Positions 53,201 through 61,089 of a DNA stretch of 64,000 bases are shown here, piece by piece. The stretch comes from Capnocytophaga sp. oral taxon 338 str. F0234. GTDB taxonomy: Bacteria; Bacteroidota; Bacteroidia; Flavobacteriales; Flavobacteriaceae. How positions within the stretch are numbered: position 1 is the first letter of the stretch; each line of letters starts with the position of its first letter. The stretch lies in the NCBI RefSeq assembly GCF_000192225.1, contig NZ_GL872413.1:963402-1027401 (forward strand), read 5' to 3'. The position numbers and the translations under genes were made by a program. The notes under the pieces were generated by a model. That model searched no databases, was not told the origin of the DNA, and saw nothing but the letters and a program-made list of their open reading frames with translations.

Positions 53201-54076
53201 GGTTATCGCTGTGAGAAACTTCGGCGCTTCACAATGAGAGACTAAATCAAAGTAAAAAGTTTCGGAGTTGCCGTTGTTTTTAAAGTACGACTGTTCGTTA
53301 GGGTTATTGGTAAAAGCTCGTACCTGCCATACGTAGCGCTTGTTTTCCAATAGGATTGGCAGCATATTAGTGTATGCCAAGGCTGGTGAAAAGGTTTTAG
53401 TTTGGTACACCAATCGGCCCGTCATAAACGCCTCTTCGGGCACCAATGCCAAGTCCCATACTTCTTTGAGGGTGAACTCGTACTGCATAAAGGGAGCTAC
53501 ATCGCGAGGCATCCATTGGAAGACGATATGCTGAAAAGCGTTCTTTTTGGTAAGCACTTCTCCTTTTTGAGGCATCGTAAGCACAGGGGGTGAGTAGCGA
53601 CGCACTTGTATCATTGCCCTTCCTTTGTTGGAGACAGGGCGACCCGTAGCTGAATCATAGAGGGATAAACAGAGGAAGTAAGTACCCTCAGGAAGTAGTC
53701 CGTTATAAGTCGCCTCATTAATACCGTAGAGATTCTCGTAGCGCAATAGGCTTTTAAAATCTATATTGGTAAGGGTACGGCGTACGCCAGGGGATAGGTT
53801 TACCAAATAGGGAGTAATATAATCGGGGGTTTGGGCAATGACTTGTCCTTGGAAGTTCTCAAGGGAGAACCGGAGCACAAAAGGGCGTCCGCCGGTAGAG
53901 AGGTCTTTGAGCAGAAAGTGTACTTGTAGCTTCTCTTCAAAGGTGTCGGCATACCCTCTTAAGCTCTGTGGATAGGGAGGTGTGGCGAATACTTGCACAT
54001 CCACAGGGTACTGCTGGGCTTGTAGGGTGAAGCTCAGCAAGGTTAAGAAAAAGAGTATGTAACGACGGAGGGACAT
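50246..54076 (-). CDS. TANFOR/fibronectin-type polymorphic toxin with AHH nuclease tip
   Basis: 1276 residues. Signal peptide MSLRRYILFFLTLLSFTLQA, then a TANFOR-type N-terminus (YPVDVQVFATPPYPQSLRGY, LRYENLYGINEATY, VLTMPQKGEVLTKKN), fibronectin-like blades to about residue 380, and a coiled-coil stretch near 480-620. A C-terminal nuclease domain has THHVIPWN (H1167, H1168), GFHPNMLQNGIGL and GLHGNHPAYDKYV, the AHH/HNH pattern. There is no T9SS sorting domain, so export beyond the periplasm must use partners. The 3' 600 bases and the immunity genes behind it are more AT-rich than the 5' two thirds, consistent with an exchanged tip. It starts 12 bases after the SprB-like gene. Confidence 0.85.
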   Translation of the reverse strand: MSLRRYILFFLTLLSFTLQAQQYPVDVQVFATPPYPQSLRGYADTFEEKLQVHFLLKDLSTGGRPFVLRFSLENFQGQVIAQTPDYITPYLVNLSPGVRRTLTNIDFKSLLRYENLYGINEATYNGLLPEGTYFLCLSLYDSATGRPVSNKGRAMIQVRRYSPPVLTMPQKGEVLTKKNAFQHIVFQWMPRDVAPFMQYEFTLKEVWDLALVPEEAFMTGRLVYQTKTFSPALAYTNMLPILLENKRYVWQVRAFTNNPNEQSYFKNNGNSETFYFDLVSHCEAPKFLTAITESTSAQLRWSAQAMMPNQEYPYKVMYREKGKTWKSQKVSMPYTKLTRLKRGRTYIYKVGVACGLNTAHSSSVFGEESYMYSTEQEFTTTEQIDQKSQVQCGVKPEVRIKNTSPLQDNLYPNTTFTAGDFPVTVLNATGNNGVYSGEGYVKVPYLQDTKIKVVFNGIKLNTERQLIEGKLVTTYDGTEGNVVEFSKEIENLTKALNPYLDKVITAIKDRADAKTISNMLKEEIKKIEADMTTGELSLTEEEKASIENFKKLAENKKLIRQAIKAIREQLKEGLPEEEAKKYLVSNFAAPNSSNRDVATRNKSESEGEKEFKETPDFERLQEALQKLEGSAFLKCKACEEEKETSLTISQSKSHHHIGLEGNIYEFSLPIGNTKGNDTDSKGTLYKKYKCYLTTIEALVGSSERLSVIKGGKTKDKEVATFLKEFKEALSQSPKEFLFVRSELLQTLCNVPLFFPTDFCTTTTISEALREHTIRELEDCTQNRKTTQNLSAKQVQIKNTLENIRLQLRDGQGFDWQEEGKVYTLSQEGFLIEEQTPLSAEAIRKGDWRGVETQYARFYRTDKGYIQLIAFGFRKDLPVLKGKKADLVALSEHIQQQTNTFFKPLKEVTDKPQLSPDPDTFADGRRFVISEQASYLRLFSEGTGIVTTLLKTGEVEENVYLEQPTKETYIQAPGVITGSTEVIAQKVTDITSLATTVYGIVVDTQVRRELKEQFIALKEQIGEDPQVLYPLFKEIVLTTLSGNTSEEWASVTNTDTDTGKRSHLATRGTGNVIVNAIVGTQLVKELPQMGKKLAQKAKEIKVRELINSLRRFDVAGEFAKGKKLVEQTIEWGEKKIKLVWKRIGDKIDFGDRNILAKILGTTDNIETHHVIPWNICENNEIVKLAALDGFHPNMLQNGIGLEKYTKLIGEGLHGNHPAYDKYVRSKLENFVLENPNITPEQANKFLQEELIPDLKRKIIDAKNSGMNLNEYFKKINK

Positions 54077-54088
54077 TATTTTTAATGA

Positions 54089-57000
54089 TTAATGATTAAC
54101 AATCATCTTCTGCACCATTATATCCCTTCCTGCTTCTAAGATAATCAGGTATTGTCCTGCAGAAATTCTACCATTTGTAACAGGAATGTTGAAGATAGTA
54201 CCTTCGGGCTGTTCAATAGGAGAGATAACCTCTCTACCTAAAATATCCATTCCATATATCTTTATAGCAGAAGGCTTCTTAAGTTGTACCTCTATACGGA
54301 AAGTTCCATTATTCGGATTATCTACAATTCTAAAATCATCAATAAGTACCTCTTTAGGAGCATTTTCACGACCAATGCCTAACCTGTCTTTTTCGACCCA
54401 AAGTGTCTTGTATAAGATTTTTTCACAACCATCTAAGAACCCTTTTAGTCCTATGGTATAGGTGCCTTCCTTAGGAAAACGCACTTCAGCATCCCCTTTT
54501 TCTTCTTTAATAAGGGTTACTTCCGCAGGCAATATCCATTGAGAGGTAATATTGTGAGATAAATTCACCAATTTTACTGTATAGTTGTAATATGTATTGG
54601 TGGCTGCCAAAAAGTCTACTTTTAAAATCTTATCACTTTGTAGTACCCTAAAAGTAGCCGTATCTTTACAACCTTTCTCATTGGTAATTTCTATTTTATA
54701 CTCACCTTGTGCAGATATAGTAAAGGAAGGTTCCGTACTAAGAAGGCTACCTGTACCATCTGTCCATCGGAAAGTAGCTGAAGGGAAGTCAGTACTTAGG
54801 TCAAAAGAACGAGTATCTCCTTGACAAATAGTAATCTGAGAAGGAATATTAATAACAGTTTTCTCAGGTTGTGATACTTCATAGAGTTGTTCGACAGCGG
54901 GACAATCGCTCTGATCATGGAATATAGCTTTGTATCGTCCAGCCTTTAACCCATAGATAGTTTTACCATTATTAGTGATATGTTCTGAAATAGAATTTCC
55001 TTCAGCATCATACCACGAAACAGTTACAGCTCCTTTCCCGCCTGAGAGTGTAAGGACTATCTTACCATCATTTCCCCCATGACAAGTTATGGGAGTGATT
55101 GTTGCATTATCTACTACCACTTCTTCAGGATAAGAGAGTACTACTTTTTCTTGTATAGAACAACCACGACTATCACTTACGGTTACAAAATACTTTCCAG
55201 CAGTCAGTCCTGTGATATGGGCACCTGTATGACCTGTATTCCAAAGGTATGTATAAGGAGGTGTCCCTCCAGAGGCTATAGCAGTTGCTTTTCCATCATT
55301 AGGGGCACTACAAGTCATCTCTGACTTGGAAACACTTAACCTAAGTACAGGTGGTTCAGTAAGTGTATAAGTAGCTGTTGCCTGATTCTCATTGACATCG
55401 GTAACAACTAATTGATAAGTACCTTTACCAAGCCCCCTGATAATAGGTGTATTGTTTCCTTGAAGAGGCTGAGAACTACCTATTTTTTTCCATTCATATT
55501 TTGTATAAGGAGGGACTCCACCCTCTACAGTAGCTCTTAACTCCCCATTGTTATAAAGTTCATAATGATTATTAGGATCATTATTATTCTGATTACAACT
55601 GATAGGAGTGGCTGTAATAGTAGAGGTGAGTAGAGGAGGTTCAATCATGGTTATATCCTTCTTAAGAATACAACCATTATAATCTTGAATAATAAGAGTA
55701 TAAGTACCTTTGTCTAAGTTATCAAAAGTAGCATGAAACCTTCCAGAATGTTCTCTATAGGAATTATCAGGTACAATTGTTTGGGTTGGAGTTTGCAACA
55801 AAATAGTATACCCACCATCTACATTTCGTGGGGTGCCTCCTTCTATAATGGGCGATATACGTCCATCTCTTCGTCCATACCCTTTTATCTGTGAGATGTA
55901 ATCTCCTTCATTGACAATAGTAATAGGTTTTTGAGGTTGTGTAATAGTTGCCACTAACGGAGCAACTTCTCCATTTTTTATGATCTGACAATTATTTTTA
56001 TCCGTAATGGAAAGAGTATAAGTACCTGAAGCCAAATTAGGAATGGTGAAAATATTACCAGAAACGATTGTAGGATTTCCTCCATTCATTACATATTTGT
56101 AAGGAGGAGTCCCTCCAGATACTCTGACTTTTATTGCTCCTTTATTTTCTCCAAAACATTTATTATGCGTGAGAGTAGCGGTAGCTTCAAGAGGCTTAGG
56201 AACAGTTATGGTAAAAACACTTTTGTGTTGCGCGTCATCTGTATATAATTGAATATCAGATAATTGACTATTACTATTTATATAATAAAATTTCCCCATC
56301 ATCTCTACCCTATAAGTAGTTGTTGCAGAGGGGCTAGAAAGCACTACATTTTCAATGCTTTCGTGTTGTAGAAAATACTCTGTTAGCTCTTCATCTCGCA
56401 TGAAACCATCAGATATTATAGAGCGTGTTTGGCGGACATCCTCGTTTTTTACTATACTAAAGCCATTTAAAACTTCCCCTATATAATTTGCCCTATTATT
56501 GCGAAATTGGTTCAGATCACCACGTAGTTTTCGTCCTAATGTAATGGTTGCAGTAATAGTTCTTTGATCATTACACAAAGGAGGATTTATCCTAATACTA
56601 ACAGAAGGAGCTGCTTGTGTAACGGTAAGAGGTAATACCTCAGAAGAAGAACATACAGAACCATTATCCTTGTCATAAGAGACTACCCTAAAGTAAATAG
56701 GCTTACCTATCATCTCTTCTGCTTTTGCTCTATCTCCTAAGACATCTTCTGCAGAGACCTCTATTTTTTGCTTTTGTTGAAATCTTGCAGAAAGAGGGCG
56801 CCAATTGTAAGGATTCTTTTCTGTGGCATATTCATAATGGTACAAATTATTATCAAACCCCTCTTTAGCTATAAGAGGTACTTTGACATCAATAGGAAGA
56901 AATCTAGCACTATTGTTATCAGAGGTTTTTAAAGTGTGAAGGGGAACTATTTTATACTTTATTGTAAGCCAATATTCAACTTCATATCCTGAATGAGTGT

Positions 57001-57445
57001 TCATTTTGTCTTTTGTGTCGTGAAGTTTTTCTTCTCTTTCCCAACATAAAACAATATTTTGAGTAGGAGAATTTTTATCAGCTGTAGAAGTATTCCTATT
57101 ACAAGAACGAAATTTTTCAAACCACTTTATAATCCACCCAGCATCTTTTGCCATAGCTCTAAAATAAATTGTTGATGGTTTGTTAGAAAGAAAAGCCCCT
57201 AAGCTATAAGTGTTATTTCTATATTCTCCTAAATCTTTACTTATTATAGAATTTCCATTTATAAAAGTTTGAAAAAAAGCTTCACAATGTCCAGTAGCAT
57301 ATTTGACTTTCCAATCTAAATTGGTAGTCAAATAATAGTTATTGTTTTGTTTATCAATATTTCTTATTCCTAAAGGATAATCTTGTCCAAAAGTAGGATT
57401 AACAATCAAGATAAAGAAAAATATAATAGGTATTTTTTTATACAT
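54089..57445 (-). CDS. SprB-repeat protein with type-A T9SS sorting domain
   Basis: 1118 residues, exported (signal peptide MYKKIPIIFFFILIVNPTFG). A unique N-terminal 280 residues is followed by at least five SprB-type repeats of the form 'C.g..dG.i...v.GGtPPY.Y.W..g......gL..GtY.v.vtD..gC' (for example SGGTPPYTYLWNTGHTGAHI). The last 80 residues are a Por_Secre_tail (TIGR04183-type) domain: VDNPNNGTFRIEV, IYGMDILGREV, ISAGQYLIIL and the closing MVQKMIVNH. This is the signal that sends proteins through the type IX system and anchors them to the surface. It is cotranscribed with the TANFOR toxin gene. Likely surface scaffold or adhesin for the toxin. Confidence 0.85.
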   Translation of the reverse strand: MYKKIPIIFFFILIVNPTFGQDYPLGIRNIDKQNNNYYLTTNLDWKVKYATGHCEAFFQTFINGNSIISKDLGEYRNNTYSLGAFLSNKPSTIYFRAMAKDAGWIIKWFEKFRSCNRNTSTADKNSPTQNIVLCWEREEKLHDTKDKMNTHSGYEVEYWLTIKYKIVPLHTLKTSDNNSARFLPIDVKVPLIAKEGFDNNLYHYEYATEKNPYNWRPLSARFQQKQKIEVSAEDVLGDRAKAEEMIGKPIYFRVVSYDKDNGSVCSSSEVLPLTVTQAAPSVSIRINPPLCNDQRTITATITLGRKLRGDLNQFRNNRANYIGEVLNGFSIVKNEDVRQTRSIISDGFMRDEELTEYFLQHESIENVVLSSPSATTTYRVEMMGKFYYINSNSQLSDIQLYTDDAQHKSVFTITVPKPLEATATLTHNKCFGENKGAIKVRVSGGTPPYKYVMNGGNPTIVSGNIFTIPNLASGTYTLSITDKNNCQIIKNGEVAPLVATITQPQKPITIVNEGDYISQIKGYGRRDGRISPIIEGGTPRNVDGGYTILLQTPTQTIVPDNSYREHSGRFHATFDNLDKGTYTLIIQDYNGCILKKDITMIEPPLLTSTITATPISCNQNNNDPNNHYELYNNGELRATVEGGVPPYTKYEWKKIGSSQPLQGNNTPIIRGLGKGTYQLVVTDVNENQATATYTLTEPPVLRLSVSKSEMTCSAPNDGKATAIASGGTPPYTYLWNTGHTGAHITGLTAGKYFVTVSDSRGCSIQEKVVLSYPEEVVVDNATITPITCHGGNDGKIVLTLSGGKGAVTVSWYDAEGNSISEHITNNGKTIYGLKAGRYKAIFHDQSDCPAVEQLYEVSQPEKTVINIPSQITICQGDTRSFDLSTDFPSATFRWTDGTGSLLSTEPSFTISAQGEYKIEITNEKGCKDTATFRVLQSDKILKVDFLAATNTYYNYTVKLVNLSHNITSQWILPAEVTLIKEEKGDAEVRFPKEGTYTIGLKGFLDGCEKILYKTLWVEKDRLGIGRENAPKEVLIDDFRIVDNPNNGTFRIEVQLKKPSAIKIYGMDILGREVISPIEQPEGTIFNIPVTNGRISAGQYLIILEAGRDIMVQKMIVNH

Positions 57446-57458
57446 TGTATATGTTTTT

Positions 57459-57489
57459 TTGAGAAATTAGAAAAATATATTTACTTTTG
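57459..57489 (+). promoter_or_regulatory. Promoter of the 57528 lipoprotein gene
   Basis: TTG (57459-57461), 20 bases, TACTTTTG (57482-57489), 38 bases before the ATG at 57528. Confidence 0.65.
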
Positions 57490-57527
57490 CATTTATAAAC
57501 TTAATAACATTATTTTTATTTCCTAAT

Positions 57528-57908
57528 ATGAGAAAAATAACTTTATTTTTTTGCTTTTTGTCTTTAATTGCTTGTTTAAAAAAAGACAATGATGATTCAC
57601 CTATTGGTACTTGGAAACTCAACTCTATAATGATAAATCGTGCTCAACACATATTGTCAGAATGTGAGAAAGAAGAAAAGATTGTTTTTATAGAGAAAAC
57701 ATTTTCTTCCTATGCTTATAAATTGGGTACTTGTGAAAAAGAGTTTATTGAAAATATCCCTTACGAAATTTCTAATAAAAAACTAAACTTTTCTATTTTA
57801 GGGAATAAATTTAGTTTTGGCTTTAGGGTTTTTCGAGATTCTATGACTATCACAGCTATTGAAAATAGGGATACCATAGTAAAACATTACTTTAAACAAT
57901 ATAACTAA
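57528..57908 (+). CDS. Small lipocalin-like lipoprotein
   Basis: 126 residues. The lipobox SLIAC gives lipidated C16, followed by LKKDNDD. The mature part starts PIGTWKLNSIM and has paired cysteines in ECEKEEK and GTCEKEF, the pattern of lipocalin-like (DUF4488/DUF5004-like) Bacteroidetes lipoproteins. The convergent gene at 57963 encodes a relative (LIGTWYLVST, TECDKKE, KGCLTEE). Function unknown. It interrupts, on the opposite strand, the T9SS locus. Confidence 0.7.
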   Translation: MRKITLFFCFLSLIACLKKDNDDSPIGTWKLNSIMINRAQHILSECEKEEKIVFIEKTFSSYAYKLGTCEKEFIENIPYEISNKKLNFSILGNKFSFGFRVFRDSMTITAIENRDTIVKHYFKQYN

Positions 57909-57914
57909 CTTTTT

Positions 57915-57949
57915 AAAAGCTCAAAAGTTTTTATAACCTCTGAGCTTTT
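57915..57949. terminator. Bidirectional terminator between two lipoprotein genes
   Basis: AAAAGCTCA (57915-57923) pairs perfectly with TGAGCTTTT (57941-57949), flanked by T-runs on both strands, between the convergent genes 57528-57908 and 57963-58376. Confidence 0.85.
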
Positions 57950-57962
57950 TTATATGTTCAAA

Positions 57963-58376
57963 TTAGTGCTTCTGATATATAAAATCTATTTTTTGGTCAT
58001 TCCCTTTCCCATCCTTAACAAAGAAGGTAAGCGTTAATTTATCCCCTAAGACAGAAAATAAAAAAGTAGTCTTCCCCACTATAAGAGTATCATTTTTTAT
58101 AGTGTAGCTACTTTTAGCTTCTTCTGTAAGACAACCTTTTTCTTTTGTTTCTGAAGTTGTAAAATGAGTTATAGTGCTTTCTGTAATAACAAAATGTTCC
58201 TTTTTGTCACATTCAGTAAGTTGATCACCTACTTCAGAAGTAGATACAAGGTACCACGTACCAATTAATGCTTTTTTAGCATCATTTTGGGGCTTAGGAT
58301 TTTCATCATTGCTTTTTCCACAAGCAGTGGCTAATAGAGTTAAGGCTGCAAAAGCCAAAGTTAAAATTTTTTTCAT
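57963..58376 (-). CDS. Small lipocalin-like lipoprotein
   Basis: 137 residues from ATG 58376 (MKKILTLAFAALTLLATACG, C19 lipidated). In-frame ATGs at 58397 and 58442 are rejected because the promoter element at 58402 puts the transcript start at about 58396. The mature part begins GKSNDENPK and continues LIGTWYLVSTSEVGDQLTEC with a lipocalin-like pattern. Convergent paralogue of 57528-57908. Function unknown. Confidence 0.75.
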   Translation of the reverse strand: MKKILTLAFAALTLLATACGKSNDENPKPQNDAKKALIGTWYLVSTSEVGDQLTECDKKEHFVITESTITHFTTSETKEKGCLTEEAKSSYTIKNDTLIVGKTTFLFSVLGDKLTLTFFVKDGKGNDQKIDFIYQKH

Positions 58377-58401
58377 TTTACAATTTTTATTATTCATGAG
58401 G

Positions 58402-58432
58402 CAAAGATATGATGTTTTTGTGAGATATACAA
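58402..58432 (-). promoter_or_regulatory. Promoter of the 57963 lipoprotein gene
   Basis: Minus strand: TTG (58432-58430), 20 bases, TATCTTTG (58409-58402). This decides the start of the gene, because longer candidate starts lie at or upstream of +1. Confidence 0.7.
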
Positions 58433-58522
58433 TAAATATCATATTTTTTTATAATCATAATTATTCAAAAAATTTTTAATACGTTTTATTAGAGAAAAAA
58501 ATCTAAAATAGCTTACATAGAA

Positions 58523-59620
58523 TTATCTTAAATGATAAATTAAATCAATTTTAAAGGTATGAAAAGGATTGTTATAGGTGGAGAATGAAAAAGGATAGGC
58601 TACATCTATTTGCCAATTACTAAAAGCAAAGCCAGTCCCCAGAGAGAGAAACTTTCGATCCCCTTTATTTCTGTGTTGATAAAAAAAGCCTGAACGTAGA
58701 AAAAATGATTGGTTAAACTTATATTCTAAGCCTAATGCCCAATTTATCTCATGAAATTCCTCATAGAAACCATTAGGAGCGTCATAGAAGGAGCTCACTA
58801 AAGCATCTATAACATCTTTATTAGGCATACCTTGTTCATTAGGAGTAGGTACGAGGTATTTCTGAGCCTCTATCGAGAGTTCCCATTCATTATAGCTATC
58901 TGTTTGTAATAGAACCCCTGCACCTAATTTCAGTTGTGTAGGAAGATAAAAAGTCCTTCCTAAATCATCATATTTCACTTTTGTTCCCAGATTAGAAAGT
59001 TGAAATCCCCAAGTATATCGGTATAACAAGTTATTGAAGAAATGTTCTTGTGAATAGAAATACCCCGCTATATCAAAGCCTAATGCTCGAGCAGTACTTT
59101 GACCCTGAGAAGGAAGGGAGAGTTGTGAGCTAAGAAAACGAGGACTAACCGACATTGCAAAGGATTGACTTAATTGTAAACTATAAGAACCTTCCAATGA
59201 AAATTCAGTAGGTTTGAAAGAGCCTAACATATAGGATTGTTGTCCTATATCTTGGGTTAAATTTACCTCACCAATACTAAAATATGAAAGATTTACACCA
59301 AAAGCATCACGTTCTCTCTTTTTGTAAAAAGTAATCCCCCCTAAGAACACATCTCGTACGGCTCTATGGGTAAAAGGCATATAATTAATAGCTACAGCAG
59401 AAGAAGTGGGTAGAAAAATATATTTAGAGGCGTTCACTCTCTGAGAAAAAACATCTGGAGCAGAGGCCACCCCAACTTCACCTTTCCCTGCTGAAATAGC
59501 ATCAGAATTGAGTAGTAAGAATGAGAAGGCAGTGGAAATAGGTTTTTCTTCTTGACTAAAAATAGGTTCCTTTACAAATATAGAAACACACAAGAGCCAA
59601 AATAATTGAAGTCCTTTCAT
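58523..59620 (-). CDS. PorV-like T9SS outer-membrane protein
   Basis: 365 residues from ATG 59620 (MKGLQLFWLLCVSIFVKEPI). A longer frame start at 59650 would lie inside the promoter. PorV features are the start LLNSDAISAGKGEVGVASAP, then NLSYFSIGEVNLTQ, FKPTEFSLEGSYS, LSNLGTKVKYDD, FYLPTQLKLGAGV, YLVPTPNEQG and RSGFFYQHRNKGDRKF. PorV is the 14-stranded barrel that shuttles type-A cargo from the translocon to the PorU sortase. Here it stands alone, without porU, beside a type-A cargo gene, suggesting a dedicated or additional shuttle. It is possible that this is the only PorV of the genome. Confidence 0.85.
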   Translation of the reverse strand: MKGLQLFWLLCVSIFVKEPIFSQEEKPISTAFSFLLLNSDAISAGKGEVGVASAPDVFSQRVNASKYIFLPTSSAVAINYMPFTHRAVRDVFLGGITFYKKRERDAFGVNLSYFSIGEVNLTQDIGQQSYMLGSFKPTEFSLEGSYSLQLSQSFAMSVSPRFLSSQLSLPSQGQSTARALGFDIAGYFYSQEHFFNNLLYRYTWGFQLSNLGTKVKYDDLGRTFYLPTQLKLGAGVLLQTDSYNEWELSIEAQKYLVPTPNEQGMPNKDVIDALVSSFYDAPNGFYEEFHEINWALGLEYKFNQSFFLRSGFFYQHRNKGDRKFLSLGTGFAFSNWQIDVAYPFSFSTYNNPFHTFKIDLIYHLR

Positions 59621-59636
59621 TACTATAGTATTTCTG

Positions 59637-59667
59637 CAAAAATACATCAATAATTTGAATTACACAA
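59637..59667 (-). promoter_or_regulatory. Promoter of the PorV-like gene
   Basis: Minus strand: TTG (59667-59665), 20 bases, TATTTTTG (59644-59637), 16 bases before the chosen start. Confidence 0.65.
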
Positions 59668-59716
59668 TTTCTTACCAAAAAGTAAATATTTTTTAGGCTT
59701 ATTCAATGAAAAATAC

Positions 59717-59724
59717 TACTTTTG
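59717..59724 (+). promoter_or_regulatory. -7 element of the PKD lipoprotein/barrel operon
   Basis: TACTTTTG overlaps the longest open frame start at 59722, so translation must begin later, at ATG 59746. It is divergent from the PorV-like promoter. Confidence 0.6.
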
Positions 59725-59745
59725 TACCGCTTAAAATATAATACA

Positions 59746-61089
59746 ATGCGTATAGTTTTGAAGATAGCAATTTATTCTGTATTATGGTTTTGCTTTGCTT
59801 GTGAAAAAGAGCAGAATATGCCTATTGAGGGGGATTTTAGTATTACAATGGTAGATGATAATTACAATGTCCCTGTACAAGCACGTATTATAAACAAAAT
59901 CACAGGAGCTGATGCCTTCCAATGGGAGTTCCCCAATGGGAGTTACTCCTCTTCCACTGCTTTTTATCCCGAAGATATTCGTTATACTGAACCAGGAACT
60001 TATACTATTAGAGCACATACCACTAATTTGGATGGTGAGGCTCGTACTTTTGAAAAATCATTTACAATTTATTCTGAGTTATCAGCTTTGTTCAGCTTTA
60101 CCCAAGAGGGAAGTAATATAGCCCCTCTTACACTCTCTTTTAATAATCAAAGCGAAGGAGCAATTACTTATCAATGGTCATTTGAAGAAGGTTCGCCTTC
60201 CTATAGTTCTGAGAAAAATCCTACGGTAACATTTAAAAAAGGGGGGACTTTTAAGTTACGATTGGAAGCAAGCAACCACTCTCAACGCCAAGTAATGGAA
60301 AAAACAGTGATAGTACGTTCTCCTTTAGTTGCTGCTTTTGATATACATAATGAATACCCTCATAACATACAAGCTCCTGTACGCCTATTCTTGAAGAACC
60401 AGTCAATAAATGCCTTCTCTTATCACTGGCAAGTGAGTAATGGTATTTTTCAACAAGAGAGTACAGATGAAAATCCTTCTTTTATACTTCCTACTGAGGG
60501 AGTTTATGAAATAAAGCTAACAGCTAATAATGACAAACAAACCTTATCCGAAAAAAAGAATTTTACTGTAACAGGAGGCAATAATCTTATTACTTTTACA
60601 GATATAAAGTTAGGTATCAATACTAGTAAAGAAAAAGGTTGCTACTTCTCTTCTTTTTTAGGAAAAGTGCTAAAACCCAATGAAGTGACAACAGAGAATG
60701 GAAAGCTTATAGATTTTGTATATTTTGGACAAAGTCCTTCTTTTGCTTACAATGTATTTCTTTCACCTGATGAAGCTCAAACTGCTGTTTTTGATCCAAT
60801 TCCTCAGGCTACCAAAAGTTATTTTATTAACAAACAAGAAAATATAAGTCAACCAGTGTTCACATCAGTAGCTTTTGAGGCACTTTCTTCAGGAGCTACT
60901 CTCTCTTCTTTATCTATAAAAACTAACTCAAACAAGGCTCCTTTTAACAAAGAAAAAACAAATAGAATCGTCCTTTTTGAAACCACTAATGGAAGAAAAG
61001 GAGCTATTAAAATAAAAGATTATGTAACCAATGGTACAGAATCTTATATAGTGGTTGATATCAAAATGCAAAAAATCATTAACCAATGA
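59746..61089 (+). CDS. PKD-domain lipoprotein
   Basis: 447 residues from ATG 59746. Lipobox WFCFAC with lipidated C19 followed by EKEQ. Three PKD-like domains follow at about 25-115, 115-200 and 200-285 (YQWSFEEGSPSYSSEKNPTV and FSYHWQVSNG are typical strands). A C-terminal domain of about 160 residues is not recognised. Its stop overlaps the start of the 800-residue barrel gene (ATGA), so they are partners. PKD lipoproteins commonly sit with T9SS-linked TANFOR genes, in my recollection. Probably a surface or periplasmic structural part of the toxin locus. Confidence 0.75.
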   Translation: MRIVLKIAIYSVLWFCFACEKEQNMPIEGDFSITMVDDNYNVPVQARIINKITGADAFQWEFPNGSYSSSTAFYPEDIRYTEPGTYTIRAHTTNLDGEARTFEKSFTIYSELSALFSFTQEGSNIAPLTLSFNNQSEGAITYQWSFEEGSPSYSSEKNPTVTFKKGGTFKLRLEASNHSQRQVMEKTVIVRSPLVAAFDIHNEYPHNIQAPVRLFLKNQSINAFSYHWQVSNGIFQQESTDENPSFILPTEGVYEIKLTANNDKQTLSEKKNFTVTGGNNLITFTDIKLGINTSKEKGCYFSSFLGKVLKPNEVTTENGKLIDFVYFGQSPSFAYNVFLSPDEAQTAVFDPIPQATKSYFINKQENISQPVFTSVAFEALSSGATLSSLSIKTNSNKAPFNKEKTNRIVLFETTNGRKGAIKIKDYVTNGTESYIVVDIKMQKIINQ

